From positions 1-34,121 of the forward strand of contig JAGVZL010000014.1 in NCBI GenBank assembly GCA_018302505.1: 34,121 nucleotides of DNA, read 5' to 3'. The position numbers and the translations under genes were made by a program. Under the pieces are notes generated by a model, which saw only the letters and a program-made list of their open reading frames with translations, was not told the origin of the DNA and made no database searches. Source of the stretch: Candidatus Woesearchaeota archaeon. Lineage in GTDB: Archaea; Nanobdellota; Nanobdellia; SCGC-AAA011-G17; ARS1403. Shown here piece after piece: positions 21,480 through 30,407 of this stretch; within the stretch, counting starts at the first letter, position 1, and every line of letters begins with the position of its first letter.

Positions 21480-21854
21480 TTATTTAATCAGAACAGCGTT
21501 AATAGCTCCTTCCTGCCCTGGTCTGGAAGTTACTTTGGCCTTGCCAACTTCAGTATCAATTATGGCCCCTTTTGTTATAATATTTCTCCTAACAAAATGC
21601 CTATTAGCACTATTATCTATTACAGATTTAATCTTGCTTTTACTATATTTTTTGCCATCAAAAACATTTGCTTCATCAATACTCAATAAAACAACCTTGC
21701 TATTCCCGCCTAAAGTTCTAAATATTTTTTTCCTTACTTTATCAACTTTAGTATTCCTAGGTTCATTTCCTAATTCATACTTTTTTTTCTTTCTGTACGG
21801 AACATAAACTCCGCCACTTACTTTTCTTTTTGATCTATACTGTGATATGGCCAT
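21480..21854 (-). CDS. rps8e: Small-subunit ribosomal protein S8e
   Basis: 124 residues. [20 protein letters not shown], then [12 protein letters not shown], then [37 protein letters not shown] and [20 protein letters not shown]: the complete archaeal S8e pattern, typical length. Binds 16S rRNA in the small subunit. The upstream spacer to the divergent Sm-like gene (~130 bases) holds promoters for both. Confidence 0.96.
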   Translation of the reverse strand: MAISQYRSKRKVSGGVYVPYRKKKKYELGNEPRNTKVDKVRKKIFRTLGGNSKVVLLSIDEANVFDGKKYSKSKIKSVIDNSANRHFVRRNIITKGAIIDTEVGKAKVTSRPGQEGAINAVLIK

Positions 21855-21983
21855 TTTAATTTAAAATGAAAATAAAGACTATTTAAAGTTACCTATGTAT
21901 CCCTTTTTGACTGCTATGAAAAATTTCAGAAAGCTTTTTAAATCAAAAACATTTTAGAAAATTATATTTAGGGGGTTAAAACA

Positions 21984-22211
21984 ATGGAAGCATCAAGACC
22001 ATTAGATACATTAAATTCAGCAAGAGACAAAAAAGTAATATTAGAACTGAAAAACGGAAAGCAGATTGTAGGAACATTAAAAGCATTCGACGTACATATT
22101 AACACAGTTTTAGAAAATGCAGAAGAGCATCAAGATGGGGAAATGATAAGAAAGCTAGGAAAATTATTTGTTCGTGGGGACACTATAATTCTAATCTCAC
22201 CTTCAGAATAA
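21984..22211 (+). CDS. Sm-like archaeal protein (LSm/SmAP)
   Basis: 75 residues. Sm1 motif [20 protein letters not shown] plus [11 protein letters not shown], Sm2 motif [17 protein letters not shown]. Forms ring-shaped heptamers that bind U-rich RNA. A strong GGGGG (21971-21975) precedes the start, with a TATA box GCTTTTTAAATC at 21933-21944. One base separates it from the L37e gene, the usual archaeal pair. Confidence 0.95.
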   Translation: MEASRPLDTLNSARDKKVILELKNGKQIVGTLKAFDVHINTVLENAEEHQDGEMIRKLGKLFVRGDTIILISPSE

Positions 22212-22212
22212 A

Positions 22213-22395
22213 ATGGTAAAGGGAACTCCATCAATGGGGAAGAAGTCTGGTAAGGTAACCCACATACGTTGCAGAAGATGTGGGAAGCCGACTTATCATA
22301 GAACCAAGAAAAAATGTTCTAGTTGCGGTTTCGGAAAATCTTCAAGATTAAGAAAATACAGCTGGAATAAAAAACAAGGTTCTAAGAGAAAATAA
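22213..22395 (+). CDS. rpl37e: Large-subunit ribosomal protein L37e
   Basis: 60 residues. [20 protein letters not shown] is followed by the zinc finger C-x2-C then C-x2-C (RCRRCGK and CSSCGFG) and [13 protein letters not shown], a textbook L37e. Co-transcribed with the Sm-like gene, a widely conserved archaeal operon. Confidence 0.96.
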   Translation: MVKGTPSMGKKSGKVTHIRCRRCGKPTYHRTKKKCSSCGFGKSSRLRKYSWNKKQGSKRK

Positions 22396-22440
22396 TTCTA
22401 CAAAACGTTTTTAAAGCATTCAAGGCATTCTTTATTTAGC

Positions 22441-22559
22441 GTGGGAGTGCCGGAGCGGAAAACGGGCTAGAATCTCTAAAGATGGCCAAGCTTAGGTTTT
22501 CCTAAAATAAGACACCTAGTGACTTAGTGTCTACGCAGGTTCAAATCCTGTCTCCCACA
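22441..22559 (+). tRNA. Class II tRNA with intron, probably tRNA-Leu (anticodon unresolved)
   Basis: Acceptor GTGGGAG/CTCCCAC with discriminator A, TGCC at positions 8-11 and T arm GCAGG-TTCAAAT-CCTGT are clear. At 119 bases it is ~30-35 too long, so an intron is likely. CTAG at 22467-22470 can pair with CTAG at 22516-22519 as the anticodon stem, leaving a variable arm GAC-TTAGT-GTC. The interior holds hairpin TTAGG-TTTT-CCTAA. I could not place the splice sites: a single intron after position 37 would leave CTC, not a Leu anticodon. CTTAGG (22491-22496) would supply TAG if two introns were removed. Leu is inferred from A73 and class II shape. Confidence 0.75.
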
Positions 22560-22595
22560 AATTTTCTAAAATCAAAACATTACCAAGAAAAGAGA

Positions 22596-22913
22596 TTAAG
22601 CGGTTAACATTTCTTTTTCTAAATCTTTTTCAACTTCAGAACTAACAACAGACCAATAATAATCTATGAATTTTTCTACTTGAGGATTGTCTCTATTTAA
22701 TGTAAACATCTTGGCTTTTCCAACATCTCTAGTATATTTTACTATTTCTCTTTTGACAAATTCTTTCCAGATTTCTTTTAAGGAGGTATAACTAACTTCT
22801 GAAAACTTAGCAATGTCTTTCATAGAATAATCAAATTCAGAATGAACTATTAAAAAATTCCATAATCTATTCCTAACAGTATTCCCTTCCAACATTAAAA
22901 AAACTGATGTCAT
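22596..22913 (-). CDS. Small winged-helix DNA-binding protein
   Basis: 105 residues. VRNRLWNFLIVHSEFDYSMK, then DIAKFSEVSYTSLKEIWKEF and VKREIVKYTRDVGKAKMFTLN form helix-turn-helix plus wing (~10-75), followed by a C-terminal helical segment that may dimerise (KFIDYYWSVVSSEVEKDL). Predicted transcriptional regulator, common type in DPANN. TATA-like GATTTATAAACA on the minus strand (~22938-22949) ~25 bases from the start. The divergent spacer carries a 10-base palindrome that may be its operator. Confidence 0.75.
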   Translation of the reverse strand: MTSVFLMLEGNTVRNRLWNFLIVHSEFDYSMKDIAKFSEVSYTSLKEIWKEFVKREIVKYTRDVGKAKMFTLNRDNPQVEKFIDYYWSVVSSEVEKDLEKEMLTA

Positions 22914-22961
22914 GCAAGAATATAAGGATAATACTTGTTTATAAATCTTTCTTTTTTATGT

Positions 22962-22971
22962 CCCTTAAGGG
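22962..22971. promoter_or_regulatory. Perfect palindrome CCCTTAAGGG, candidate operator
   Basis: Ten-base perfect inverted repeat between the divergently transcribed winged-helix regulator and the gene at 23020, just upstream of the latter's TATA box (AAATATTTATAT, ~22986-22997). Confidence 0.4.
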
Positions 22972-23019
22972 TCAAAAAATTGACTAAATATTTATATTGT
23001 TTTAGATAATTAAAAATTT

Positions 23020-23325
23020 ATGGCTAAAATAAAAAAGAGTGATTATATTAAATTAAGTAGAATATTAATAAGAAAATTATTTGATGAAAATTGTTTTGGA
23101 AAAGGTTCTATTTATATTGACAATCTTAAAAGAGGGATTCCTCAAGAGTATTTAGACAAAGTTGAAACTGTTTTAGATGCTCTATTTAAACAGGGAATTT
23201 GTGGAAAGAAAAAGAAAGAGCACGGCTGGAAATATTTCTTGAAGATAGAAAGATTAGATAAAATAAAAGAAATATTAAAAGAAAAAGGTGGAAGTTCAAT
23301 AATCACACTACTATTAATGTTATAA
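23020..23325 (+). CDS. Conserved-looking hypothetical protein, 101 aa
   Basis: Compact basic protein: MAKIKKSDYIKLSRILIRKL, GKGSIYIDNLKRGIPQEYLD, then a helix and KKKKEHGWKYFLKIERLDKI. The order helix, GKGS loop, helix, then Lys-rich beta-turn reads like a small winged helix. The last residues (GGSSIITLLLML) are hydrophobic. Its TATA box ~25 bases upstream suggests a leaderless transcript. No named family recognised; it may be controlled by the divergent regulator. Confidence 0.7.
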   Translation: MAKIKKSDYIKLSRILIRKLFDENCFGKGSIYIDNLKRGIPQEYLDKVETVLDALFKQGICGKKKKEHGWKYFLKIERLDKIKEILKEKGGSSIITLLLML

Positions 23326-23415
23326 TTTTTCTTAACCATTTAGAAATTTTAATAAATAACCTTTACTTTCTAACTAAAAAAGGAGATAAAAAATTCACCG
23401 CATATACTTTCTCTG

Positions 23416-24183
23416 TTAAAGCATATCTCCCACATATTTCTCAACTAAGATTAATAAATAAACTCTAAACCAAGTTAAAAATAATAAAAATACAAAACCA
23501 TTTACTAATTTCAAACCAACTAAACTAAGTAAACTCCCTATAAAAAATAAAATCAATAAAAAAATAAGAAAGGGAAATAGTAATTGAGGGTTTTTGATTC
23601 CTAAAAGAAAACATTCTTTAAAAGATTTCAAAGATTTATTGGATAAGCTAAATAAAGCAAAAGATATAACTCCAAAATAAACAAATAATAACAAAGGTAT
23701 GTTCAAAATAAAGATACTAAAAGTCTGTAACAATGAAGAATTATTATAAAATATATAAATACTCAATCCTAAAATTAAAGTCCAAATTAAGCTAAATAAA
23801 GCAAAATCCAATAAATAATCCAAATCAAATTTTTTAGATCTTTTAACTATATTTCTGCTTATCAGCCAGCTAACACTTTGAAATAAGCTCCATAATAAAA
23901 AGGCAACAAGGAAGAATTCTAATACAATAAATAGCATATTAATTAAAGTATCAGAAACACCTGATAACCTTGAAAATAAATCTCCAGATATTTGACCATC
24001 TTGAACAAGAATATTTTCTAGAGTGTTACCGATATAATCATAATCTCTCATGAATAAATTATAAAAAAAAGAAGCAGAAATTATAAGCAAAACTAAAAAC
24101 AAAAAATCAAAAAGAGAACAAATTAGCCATTTCTTCTTATTCTCACTTAACAGCAAAAAACTTTTTTTTAATTCTCTTAACAT
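23416..24183 (-). CDS. Polytopic membrane protein at the end of the surface operon
   Basis: 255 residues, about six transmembrane helices (~20-42, 83-107, 125-148, 152-176, 196-218, 222-246), with a short outside loop after the first helix (NTLENILVQDGQISGDLF). No catalytic motif seen; no family recognised. It starts nine bases after the 1032-residue secreted protein gene and is the last gene of the cluster, so it may serve as a membrane platform or export helper for the surface proteins, by context only. Confidence 0.7.
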   Translation of the reverse strand: MLRELKKSFLLLSENKKKWLICSLFDFLFLVLLIISASFFYNLFMRDYDYIGNTLENILVQDGQISGDLFSRLSGVSDTLINMLFIVLEFFLVAFLLWSLFQSVSWLISRNIVKRSKKFDLDYLLDFALFSLIWTLILGLSIYIFYNNSSLLQTFSIFILNIPLLLFVYFGVISFALFSLSNKSLKSFKECFLLGIKNPQLLFPFLIFLLILFFIGSLLSLVGLKLVNGFVFLLFLTWFRVYLLILVEKYVGDML

Positions 24184-24192
24184 CTTTCAAAA

Positions 24193-27100
24193 TTATCCTG
24201 AAACACATGCTCCAGACAAACATGTCCTTCCATCTAATTGACAATTTAATGTAGAACTTACACATGACCCATCCCTGCATTCAAAATCGCTAGCTACATT
24301 CTCGTTACAAGAATCCTTATGAACTCCAGCAACTCCAGCAGCATCTATACATATCCCCCCAATTCTAAAATCATCCCTGTCATCACTATCGATGCATCTT
24401 TCTTTAACTTCATTGTAAATTACAATCTTTTTAGTAACTTCAGATAATACTCCTTCTTCATCTCTGCAAATATCATAGCCAATCAATCCCTCAGGTACAA
24501 CCAATTGAACAGTTAAATCATAAACTCCACTAATCGGGGCATCGTTAGCTTCTGGAATTTCCCAAACTCCAAATGTTACTCCGCTAACTGCTTGAGAATA
24601 TGGTATTTCAAATGGACCTTCATATGTAGATCTAGGTCCACCAGTTATTTCAACAAGGACTAATAAATCCTCAGTGTTGACATTCACAGTTCCGCTTAAA
24701 ACATTTAATGAATCCACGCCTACACTAATTGTTTCTCCAGGAATATAGATTCTATCAAGCCCTTGAACGCCTTCTAAAATATCTCCTCCTACGAGTCTAA
24801 TTCCACCAAAAGAAGCATAACAACTGCTTCTGGTATCTAAAACACTTCCATCAAGTTTTCCATTTGCGATATTAGGATGTGTATTCTCTAAATATTCTTG
24901 ATAATTATTAAACTTATCCCCATCAGGATCTTCACTGCCATCATTAACTCTCCCCCCATCAGTATTGGAATTAAGAGGGTCTAAAACATTGGATTTTCCG
25001 GCTTGTAGTAAATCCTTGCATGCTTTTTCATCCTGAGCATTGGAAAATTCTCCTCTATTTTGATAACAACTAAATCTAATCTCCCAATCATCTGGCAACC
25101 TATCATTATCTGAATCTTTCACCCCTTCTTTAAATAATTCGAGATCCTCATTTATCCCACCAGTACTTCCTTTTCCAGGTGGATAACATCTAATTCTGCT
25201 AACCCCTTCTTTTAAATCAAAGCATAATTTTGTATATTCTAATTCATCAGTTACCTGAATAAAATCAGAATTAAAGTCGCCTATATTCCTCAAAACATCA
25301 CTATGGATAGGTCTTCTTGAACCTTGGTCGCTTTCTAAATAAACATCATATCTTAAACTCTCTCTGCCAGAAACTACCATCCAGCTTATGTCATATCCAT
25401 AAACAGGAACTCCGCCTTCACCAAAGAAAGCAACTTTATAATTAAAATTAGAAGAAGTCGTTGTTTTTATAGGAGCATTAGCTAGTTCAGAAGATTGTAA
25501 CGAATTGAAATTAGGAAAATCACGATATAACGCTAAAGAACAAAGAGTGCTTGCCAATAAATGACTTTGATAACCTAAGTTTCCCTTAATATCTGCAGAG
25601 CCTAAAACTGCAACTTCATTCTTTGCAAACTCTCTGGCATTTCTTGTTCCGCTATTTAATCCCTTAATAATAAAATTATTTCTCAAAATTCCGCCGGCCT
25701 CTACAGCTTCCTCTCCAGAAGACTTTTTAGGTTCATTAGTATTGCTATTAAAACCGAAGAAAGACCCAAAATCAAACTTACCGACATACTGCAGTTCATC
25801 TATAATAAAGGTACATACTCCATTACTTAAAACTCGATCACATTCTCCAACATATTGCCCTGTTGTTTTAGCCTCCAATAAACAAGTTTTCCATTGTAAA
25901 GCAATAGCCTCAATTTGATAAAGCTTGGCTAACATCCCGCTAACACAACCACAGGTCGTACTCAAAAATAAACTATCTTGTATAGGTTTAGGGCTAGGTT
26001 GTCCAGTAATAAGATCTTTGCCTATTGTTAACTCAGCCAGACTTTTACTTCCTTCTTTTGGATGCCAGTTTAAAGGTCTACACCAATCTCTGGGGCATGC
26101 CACAGCACTACACATAGACCTTCCGCTTATAATAAAACTTTCCTTATACAAACCAAAATTTCTTAGTTCCTCAGGACCAAACCAGATAAAATTAACAGCA
26201 TCATCAACTCCAGGAATAAAACTAAATATTTTCCCTCCAAGTACGATTGAAATTGCACCTAAACAATTGCCTCTCAAAAATTCATACAAATTCCTCAATT
26301 TTGGTTCTAAAGCTTCTGTAAAATCAAGAACCTTATCTGCACTTTCCATTCCCGCAATTAAAAATGCCTCTGGTGGTTTATATGCCAAACTATCTAATGA
26401 AATTATCAATGGAAATTCTTCCTCTTCCGGAGGATAGATTGGAATACAATTATTGCTTCTAACTCTTACCCCGTTCTCATCTTTTATCAATCTCCTACAT
26501 TGATTAATTCTTGCTGTGCATTCAAATTCAATTTCATCAATTCCATATTCTCCTTTATAATTTCTAATATCTTTAGGCCTAACCAAAGATTCATCACTCT
26601 GATAATTTAATCTTATTTCTAAAGTCCTATTCATATCAGTATTTCCGACTCCGGATAAACTAACACTGCCATAACTCCCTTCAATATAGGTAACGCCGTT
26701 CCTTGATTGAACATTTAACTCTCCACCATTTTGACCGCTATCAAAAACTAAATCTCCAACTCCTATTTCTTTAGTTCTAATAACTCCTCTGTCATTAGTA
26801 CAATAAACAGTAGCCCCTCTAAATTCAATATCCTCATTTTCAAGAACATTAAACGTATTTCTAAAGAAACTGATAGGCTGATAAACTTTAACACCCTGTC
26901 TTTGATCAGTAAGCCAATTAGGTTCTACAACTCTTGGTCTAGCATCGTTAGTATCAATTCTAATCCCCCAATAATTGCTAAATCCTGCAGTTTGACTTGG
27001 ACTACATCCAGAATCATCGCCTCTGCGGCTAGCAACTTCTCCACTAGGAGTTCCAGCACATAAATCTCCTAAAATAGTCGCCGTACATCCAAGATCTATA

Positions 27101-27291
27101 CTTCTTACATCCCCATCTCTATAAATATTACTTGGTTCATCACAAATACCGTCTCCATCAGAATCATATCGTGAGCTTGTAAACACCCTATCAGTTCCGC
27201 CAGCAGTGTCGCCTTCAATAACCGTGCTCTGAGCATAAGAGATACTAATAAACATTAAAAATATAATCCCTAATAATATCACCCTTTTCAT
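24193..27291 (-). CDS. Large secreted protein with Ca-binding-type repeats and Cys-rich tail
   Basis: 1032 residues. Cleavable signal peptide (1-20, ...FMFISISYA). Just after it lies DSDGDGICDEP (thrombospondin type 3-like, calcium-binding pattern); another pair occurs near 740-800 (DSDNDRLPDDWE and EDPDGDKFNNYQEYLE). The middle holds a region with many paired cysteines (MCSAVACPRDWCRP, TTCGCVSGML). A beta-sandwich-like part precedes a Cys-rich C-terminus (DSCNENVASDFECRDGSC). No membrane anchor at the C-terminus. Two bases after the upstream pilin-like gene, so co-expressed. Likely an extracellular structural or adhesive protein stabilised by disulfides. Confidence 0.8.
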   Translation of the reverse strand: MKRVILLGIIFLMFISISYAQSTVIEGDTAGGTDRVFTSSRYDSDGDGICDEPSNIYRDGDVRSIDLGCTATILGDLCAGTPSGEVASRRGDDSGCSPSQTAGFSNYWGIRIDTNDARPRVVEPNWLTDQRQGVKVYQPISFFRNTFNVLENEDIEFRGATVYCTNDRGVIRTKEIGVGDLVFDSGQNGGELNVQSRNGVTYIEGSYGSVSLSGVGNTDMNRTLEIRLNYQSDESLVRPKDIRNYKGEYGIDEIEFECTARINQCRRLIKDENGVRVRSNNCIPIYPPEEEEFPLIISLDSLAYKPPEAFLIAGMESADKVLDFTEALEPKLRNLYEFLRGNCLGAISIVLGGKIFSFIPGVDDAVNFIWFGPEELRNFGLYKESFIISGRSMCSAVACPRDWCRPLNWHPKEGSKSLAELTIGKDLITGQPSPKPIQDSLFLSTTCGCVSGMLAKLYQIEAIALQWKTCLLEAKTTGQYVGECDRVLSNGVCTFIIDELQYVGKFDFGSFFGFNSNTNEPKKSSGEEAVEAGGILRNNFIIKGLNSGTRNAREFAKNEVAVLGSADIKGNLGYQSHLLASTLCSLALYRDFPNFNSLQSSELANAPIKTTTSSNFNYKVAFFGEGGVPVYGYDISWMVVSGRESLRYDVYLESDQGSRRPIHSDVLRNIGDFNSDFIQVTDELEYTKLCFDLKEGVSRIRCYPPGKGSTGGINEDLELFKEGVKDSDNDRLPDDWEIRFSCYQNRGEFSNAQDEKACKDLLQAGKSNVLDPLNSNTDGGRVNDGSEDPDGDKFNNYQEYLENTHPNIANGKLDGSVLDTRSSCYASFGGIRLVGGDILEGVQGLDRIYIPGETISVGVDSLNVLSGTVNVNTEDLLVLVEITGGPRSTYEGPFEIPYSQAVSGVTFGVWEIPEANDAPISGVYDLTVQLVVPEGLIGYDICRDEEGVLSEVTKKIVIYNEVKERCIDSDDRDDFRIGGICIDAAGVAGVHKDSCNENVASDFECRDGSCVSSTLNCQLDGRTCLSGACVSG

Positions 27292-27293
27292 TT

Positions 27294-29240
27294 TTAGCTA
27301 AACCTCGGTTCAAGCAAATCTCTATTTCTGTTTACAGCGTCTCCCATCTCATAAGCCCTCAACACATCACTTACAACTCTTGGATTAACCGCAAAAGCTG
27401 TAAATTCTATGTTATCATTTTCTAATTGCTCAGGGCTTATATATACATCATCTAATTCAATATGACCTAAAACTATTGTATCGGCTGATTTAGATTCAAA
27501 TCCATTGACATTTTGACCAGCTAGAGTTAATTGTTCGTTTAAAACCAAGTCCAAATTAAGATTATACCTTCCAGGAGCTAACCTTAAAACAACTTCTTCA
27601 CCACTATTATAATTAACAGCAATCTCATCATCCACACCGCCAAATATTTCATTTATTTTTATTAGCTGTAAAAATACTTCTTCATTTATATTAAGACTCC
27701 TTCCAAGTTCGCTTACGACATTATCATTTTGATCTAAATCAATCACTTTAACATTTAAAGTTAAATTACGATAAGGTTCAATATCCGCAATAACGCTTTG
27801 TACACCTGTGTCTAAAGTATCTAAAGATTGTCTATAAACGCCATATCCATCTCCATCAACCCTTAATTCTCCGCCAACACATAACGGGAAGCTCCCTCTA
27901 TATTCTATGGCCCCATATTCATTTTCAGTAGTTTCTCCAACGATACATTCATTAAGTCCACAAATATAAGAAACTTTAAGCCCATCAACAAATTCTCCAT
28001 TAGATGTATCAATAGCACTAACGCTGACTTCTTCACTTAATCTTTGATCTTCATCACAAAATAAATTTCCTGGTCCGCTTCTGAAATCAGTTGTTCCAAA
28101 AGCATTTCTCCTTCCATAATTATTATCAACAAATACCTCAATAACAAAATTAAAAGATTCCATTCCGGATTCTAGACTAACAAGAACAGGATAAATTAAA
28201 TCATATCTGAAGTTATGTCTATTAAAACAAATATCAGGCCTCAAAGGGATAGGTATCTTCAAAACGTCAGAAGTTAAAACAGGTCCTCTTCTTGGAGTAA
28301 CATCCATAACAAAAGGCCACCCAGCATAATAATTAAAATTAACGTTTACATCATTATGACTTCTTGAGAAAGTATTATCAATTACCATATGGTTATTATA
28401 ATAAACTTCATCATAAGTTTGGATATTGCTCCCTTCAACCTGTAGATAGGGAGTCATAACCTCTATATTTCTTATAAGGGTTTCTCCAACCTCCACTAAA
28501 TTATACCTGGATTTGCTGCAATCGAAATCAATTCCTGCAATTTGAGGAATCCCACTATTATCATCTTTACTCCAAAGAGAAACAAGTTCTATTGTATTAT
28601 CTTCCAAAGGAGAATTAAGTCTTTCTCTGTTAATTATTTCATTAGCCATTTCATAAAATTCATTTAATCTGCTTGGAATTGAAACTTTTACATATCTACT
28701 CAAATCAAAATTATCTTCTTTAATCCCAACTTGTAGATTAGTATTTAAATTAACTTCAACATCTTTATCTAGAATATTAACATTAATGTCAATAGTATCT
28801 TCAGGAATATTATAACCTATGTCTCTGTAAGAATCAAACCCACAATCAGATACAAATCTTGATTCGATATAAGCTCCCAACTCATTTTCCATTTCCTCAA
28901 TCGTGGGAATATTCTCTAAGTTATCTTCTCCATAAAGCCAATAAGGAACTTTTCTATTTTCTGTAACTTCTAAATAAGTTCTTGGACTTATATCCGGGAA
29001 CACAACATACCCACCTTGTTCCCCTATTAGTTTTAAACCATCTGAAGCGATATTCTCAACACACCCTTCCACATAATTTACAACACCTTGAGCTTGTTCA
29101 GGAACAACAACGCTTCTAAAAGCAATATTTTGAACTCTCTCTCTAAAATTCTCACTTTGTAAATAGCTAATAGAAATTGCTAAAATAACTACAATAATTC
29201 CTAAAATAATGAATACTGTTACTTGACCCTTTTTTTTCAT
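27294..29240 (-). CDS. Large pilin-like surface protein with class III signal peptide
   Basis: 648 residues. N-terminus MKKKG/QVTVFIILGIIVVILA has the Lys-Gly processing site and hydrophobic helix of type IV pilin-like precursors (prepilin peptidase cut after Gly). The large ectodomain (~35-648) is rich in beta and Asn/Asp, with scattered cysteines and a carboxypeptidase-like repeat feel in RPDICFNRHNFRYDLIYPV and ADIEPYRNLTLNVKVIDL. Far larger than usual pilins (~120-200), suggesting a tip or minor subunit. It begins one base after the stop of a 39-residue ORF, whose coding end supplies a GGTGAAAGG ribosome site. Confidence 0.8.
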   Translation of the reverse strand: MKKKGQVTVFIILGIIVVILAISISYLQSENFRERVQNIAFRSVVVPEQAQGVVNYVEGCVENIASDGLKLIGEQGGYVVFPDISPRTYLEVTENRKVPYWLYGEDNLENIPTIEEMENELGAYIESRFVSDCGFDSYRDIGYNIPEDTIDINVNILDKDVEVNLNTNLQVGIKEDNFDLSRYVKVSIPSRLNEFYEMANEIINRERLNSPLEDNTIELVSLWSKDDNSGIPQIAGIDFDCSKSRYNLVEVGETLIRNIEVMTPYLQVEGSNIQTYDEVYYNNHMVIDNTFSRSHNDVNVNFNYYAGWPFVMDVTPRRGPVLTSDVLKIPIPLRPDICFNRHNFRYDLIYPVLVSLESGMESFNFVIEVFVDNNYGRRNAFGTTDFRSGPGNLFCDEDQRLSEEVSVSAIDTSNGEFVDGLKVSYICGLNECIVGETTENEYGAIEYRGSFPLCVGGELRVDGDGYGVYRQSLDTLDTGVQSVIADIEPYRNLTLNVKVIDLDQNDNVVSELGRSLNINEEVFLQLIKINEIFGGVDDEIAVNYNSGEEVVLRLAPGRYNLNLDLVLNEQLTLAGQNVNGFESKSADTIVLGHIELDDVYISPEQLENDNIEFTAFAVNPRVVSDVLRAYEMGDAVNRNRDLLEPRFS

Positions 29241-29241
29241 T

Positions 29242-29361
29242 TTAACCTTTCACCTTCTTTCTAATAAGTTCTATAATCTCAGTATTCAAATCTTTATTAA
29301 TCTTGGACTTGAAATTCTCCCATAATCTCTCATCTTCGATAAGAAGAAGGTATTTTTTCAT
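29242..29361 (-). CDS. 39-residue ribbon-helix-helix-like protein
   Basis: Too short for most gene callers: MKKYLLLIEDERLWENFKSK then INKDLNTEIIELIRKKVKG. A short strand followed by two helices with LWxxFK and an ELIRKKV second helix fits the minimal ribbon-helix-helix DNA-binding unit. It begins ~25 bases after a TATA box and ends one base before the 648-residue pilin-like gene. So it is the first gene of a transcript that carries the large surface genes, and may autoregulate it. Fold is inferred from pattern. Confidence 0.6.
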   Translation of the reverse strand: MKKYLLLIEDERLWENFKSKINKDLNTEIIELIRKKVKG

Positions 29362-29380
29362 ATACCATCAAACAGTAGTT

Positions 29381-29393
29381 TTAATATATAAAT
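29381..29393 (-). promoter_or_regulatory. TATA box splitting the surface cluster
   Basis: TTTATATATTAA on the minus strand, centred ~26 bases from the ATG at 29361, gives a leaderless promoter for the RHH, 648-aa, 1032-aa and membrane protein genes, separate from the four upstream pilin genes. Confidence 0.55.
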
Positions 29394-29397
29394 GTTT

Positions 29398-29426
29398 CTT
29401 ACTAACTTACTTAGTTACTTACTAAG
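29398..29426. repeat. Tandem-like TTAGTAAG/TAAGTAAC stretch at a pilin stop codon
   Basis: On the minus strand the pilin gene ends in TAG TAA, and the sequence continues as variations of TAAGTAAC/TAAGTTAG with several in-frame stops within 25 bases. Low-complexity spacer between the two transcription units; could also serve as a stop-safe transcript end. Confidence 0.5.
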
Positions 29427-29889
29427 AACATAATTTAAGTTCAAAATTATAATTTCTCGGCAGTCTGACTGGGCTTGCAGTAATTCCTTCATCACAAACA
29501 CCATTAAACAGTTCAATATAAGTAATCGTATCTAAAGAACCTTTGAATTGATAGATTTCTATTTCTGATAAAGTTGCTTTAAATATATCAGTTAGATCCT
29601 TTTCGACAGCTACGCAAATATCAGATTTAATTTTTTGAGGTGGGGGGTTTGGATTTAATTTAGTAGGATTATCCAAACAGTCTTTCATTAATTCTTTTAA
29701 ACTGGTTTTATCAAGATAGTCTAAATTAACATCCATTATAGCATTCATTAAATTATTAGCTCTAAAACTACTTCTCAATGTAACACTGGAATCATCACTT
29801 TGTTTGATTCTAACAAAGAAAATTAATGCGAATATTAACAAAATAACTATAAATATTAATCCAAAAATTTCTGCCTGTCCTTTTTTCAT
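29422..29889 (-). CDS. Pilin-like protein (class III signal peptide), 155 aa
   Basis: N-terminus MKKG/QAEIFGLIFIVILLIF, with cut site after Gly4 and a hydrophobic helix ~5-26. The ectodomain includes RANNLMNAIMDVNLDYLDK, a Pro-rich NPNPPPQK turn and cysteines near DCLDN, DICVA, GVCDE and the C-terminal LCS. Size fits a pilin subunit. Its ATG shares one base with the stop of the preceding gene, so the two are tightly coupled. No assembly ATPase or peptidase is within the window. Confidence 0.8.
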   Translation of the reverse strand: MKKGQAEIFGLIFIVILLIFALIFFVRIKQSDDSSVTLRSSFRANNLMNAIMDVNLDYLDKTSLKELMKDCLDNPTKLNPNPPPQKIKSDICVAVEKDLTDIFKATLSEIEIYQFKGSLDTITYIELFNGVCDEGITASPVRLPRNYNFELKLCS

Positions 29890-30407
29890 TATTCAACCTC
29901 TCCAATTATTATTAGCTTTCCTATCCTGTATATATTATCTGAAGGGTAATAAATTGAAACAGGAGTTGCATATCTCAACCCGTCACCAGTATATCCCATT
30001 AAAGTAAATTTATTACAATCAATACTTGTAACATCGCATTCTCTAGGAGTTACGGTAGGATAAACAACTTCAACTTCCAATCCTAAAATCCCAAATTCAT
30101 CTAAATACTTATCTTTTATATTCCCATTATTAGTTAATACTTCTCTAAAAGCTATTAATTTTTTGGCATCCAAACATTCTCTTTCAATTCCTCTTACGCT
30201 ACATTTAATTTCTGGAGCACTAGTTAAAGAATTAACTAAAGTAGAAAATTTCTCATCTAAAATTTCTTGTCTACTTTCTTTAATGGTAGTATAAGTAAAT
30301 TGGAAATAAACAACCAAAGCAACAATCAATAAAATAAAAAACACTAATAAAACCATCATGGTTATCCCAATTTCTAATTGTCCTTTCTTTAATAAATTCC
30401 TTCGCAT
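29889..30407 (-). CDS. Pilin-like protein (class III signal peptide), 172 aa
   Basis: N-terminus MRRNLLKKG/QLEIGITMMVLL and a hydrophobic helix to ~32. The ectodomain carries SRQEILDEKFSTLVNSL (amphipathic helix following the membrane segment, usual in pilins) and then beta strands with paired cysteines (IKCSVRGIERECLDAKK, PRECDVTSIDCNKFT). Overlaps the upstream gene by 19 bases and the downstream by one base. Confidence 0.8.
   Translation of the reverse strand: MRRNLLKKGQLEIGITMMVLLVFFILLIVALVVYFQFTYTTIKESRQEILDEKFSTLVNSLTSAPEIKCSVRGIERECLDAKKLIAFREVLTNNGNIKDKYLDEFGILGLEVEVVYPTVTPRECDVTSIDCNKFTLMGYTGDGLRYATPVSIYYPSDNIYRIGKLIIIGEVE

Noticed and set aside
25925-26437. 170-codon plus-strand frame inside the 1032-residue gene
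   Set aside because: Antisense shadow within a gene with a clear signal peptide and Ca-binding repeats.
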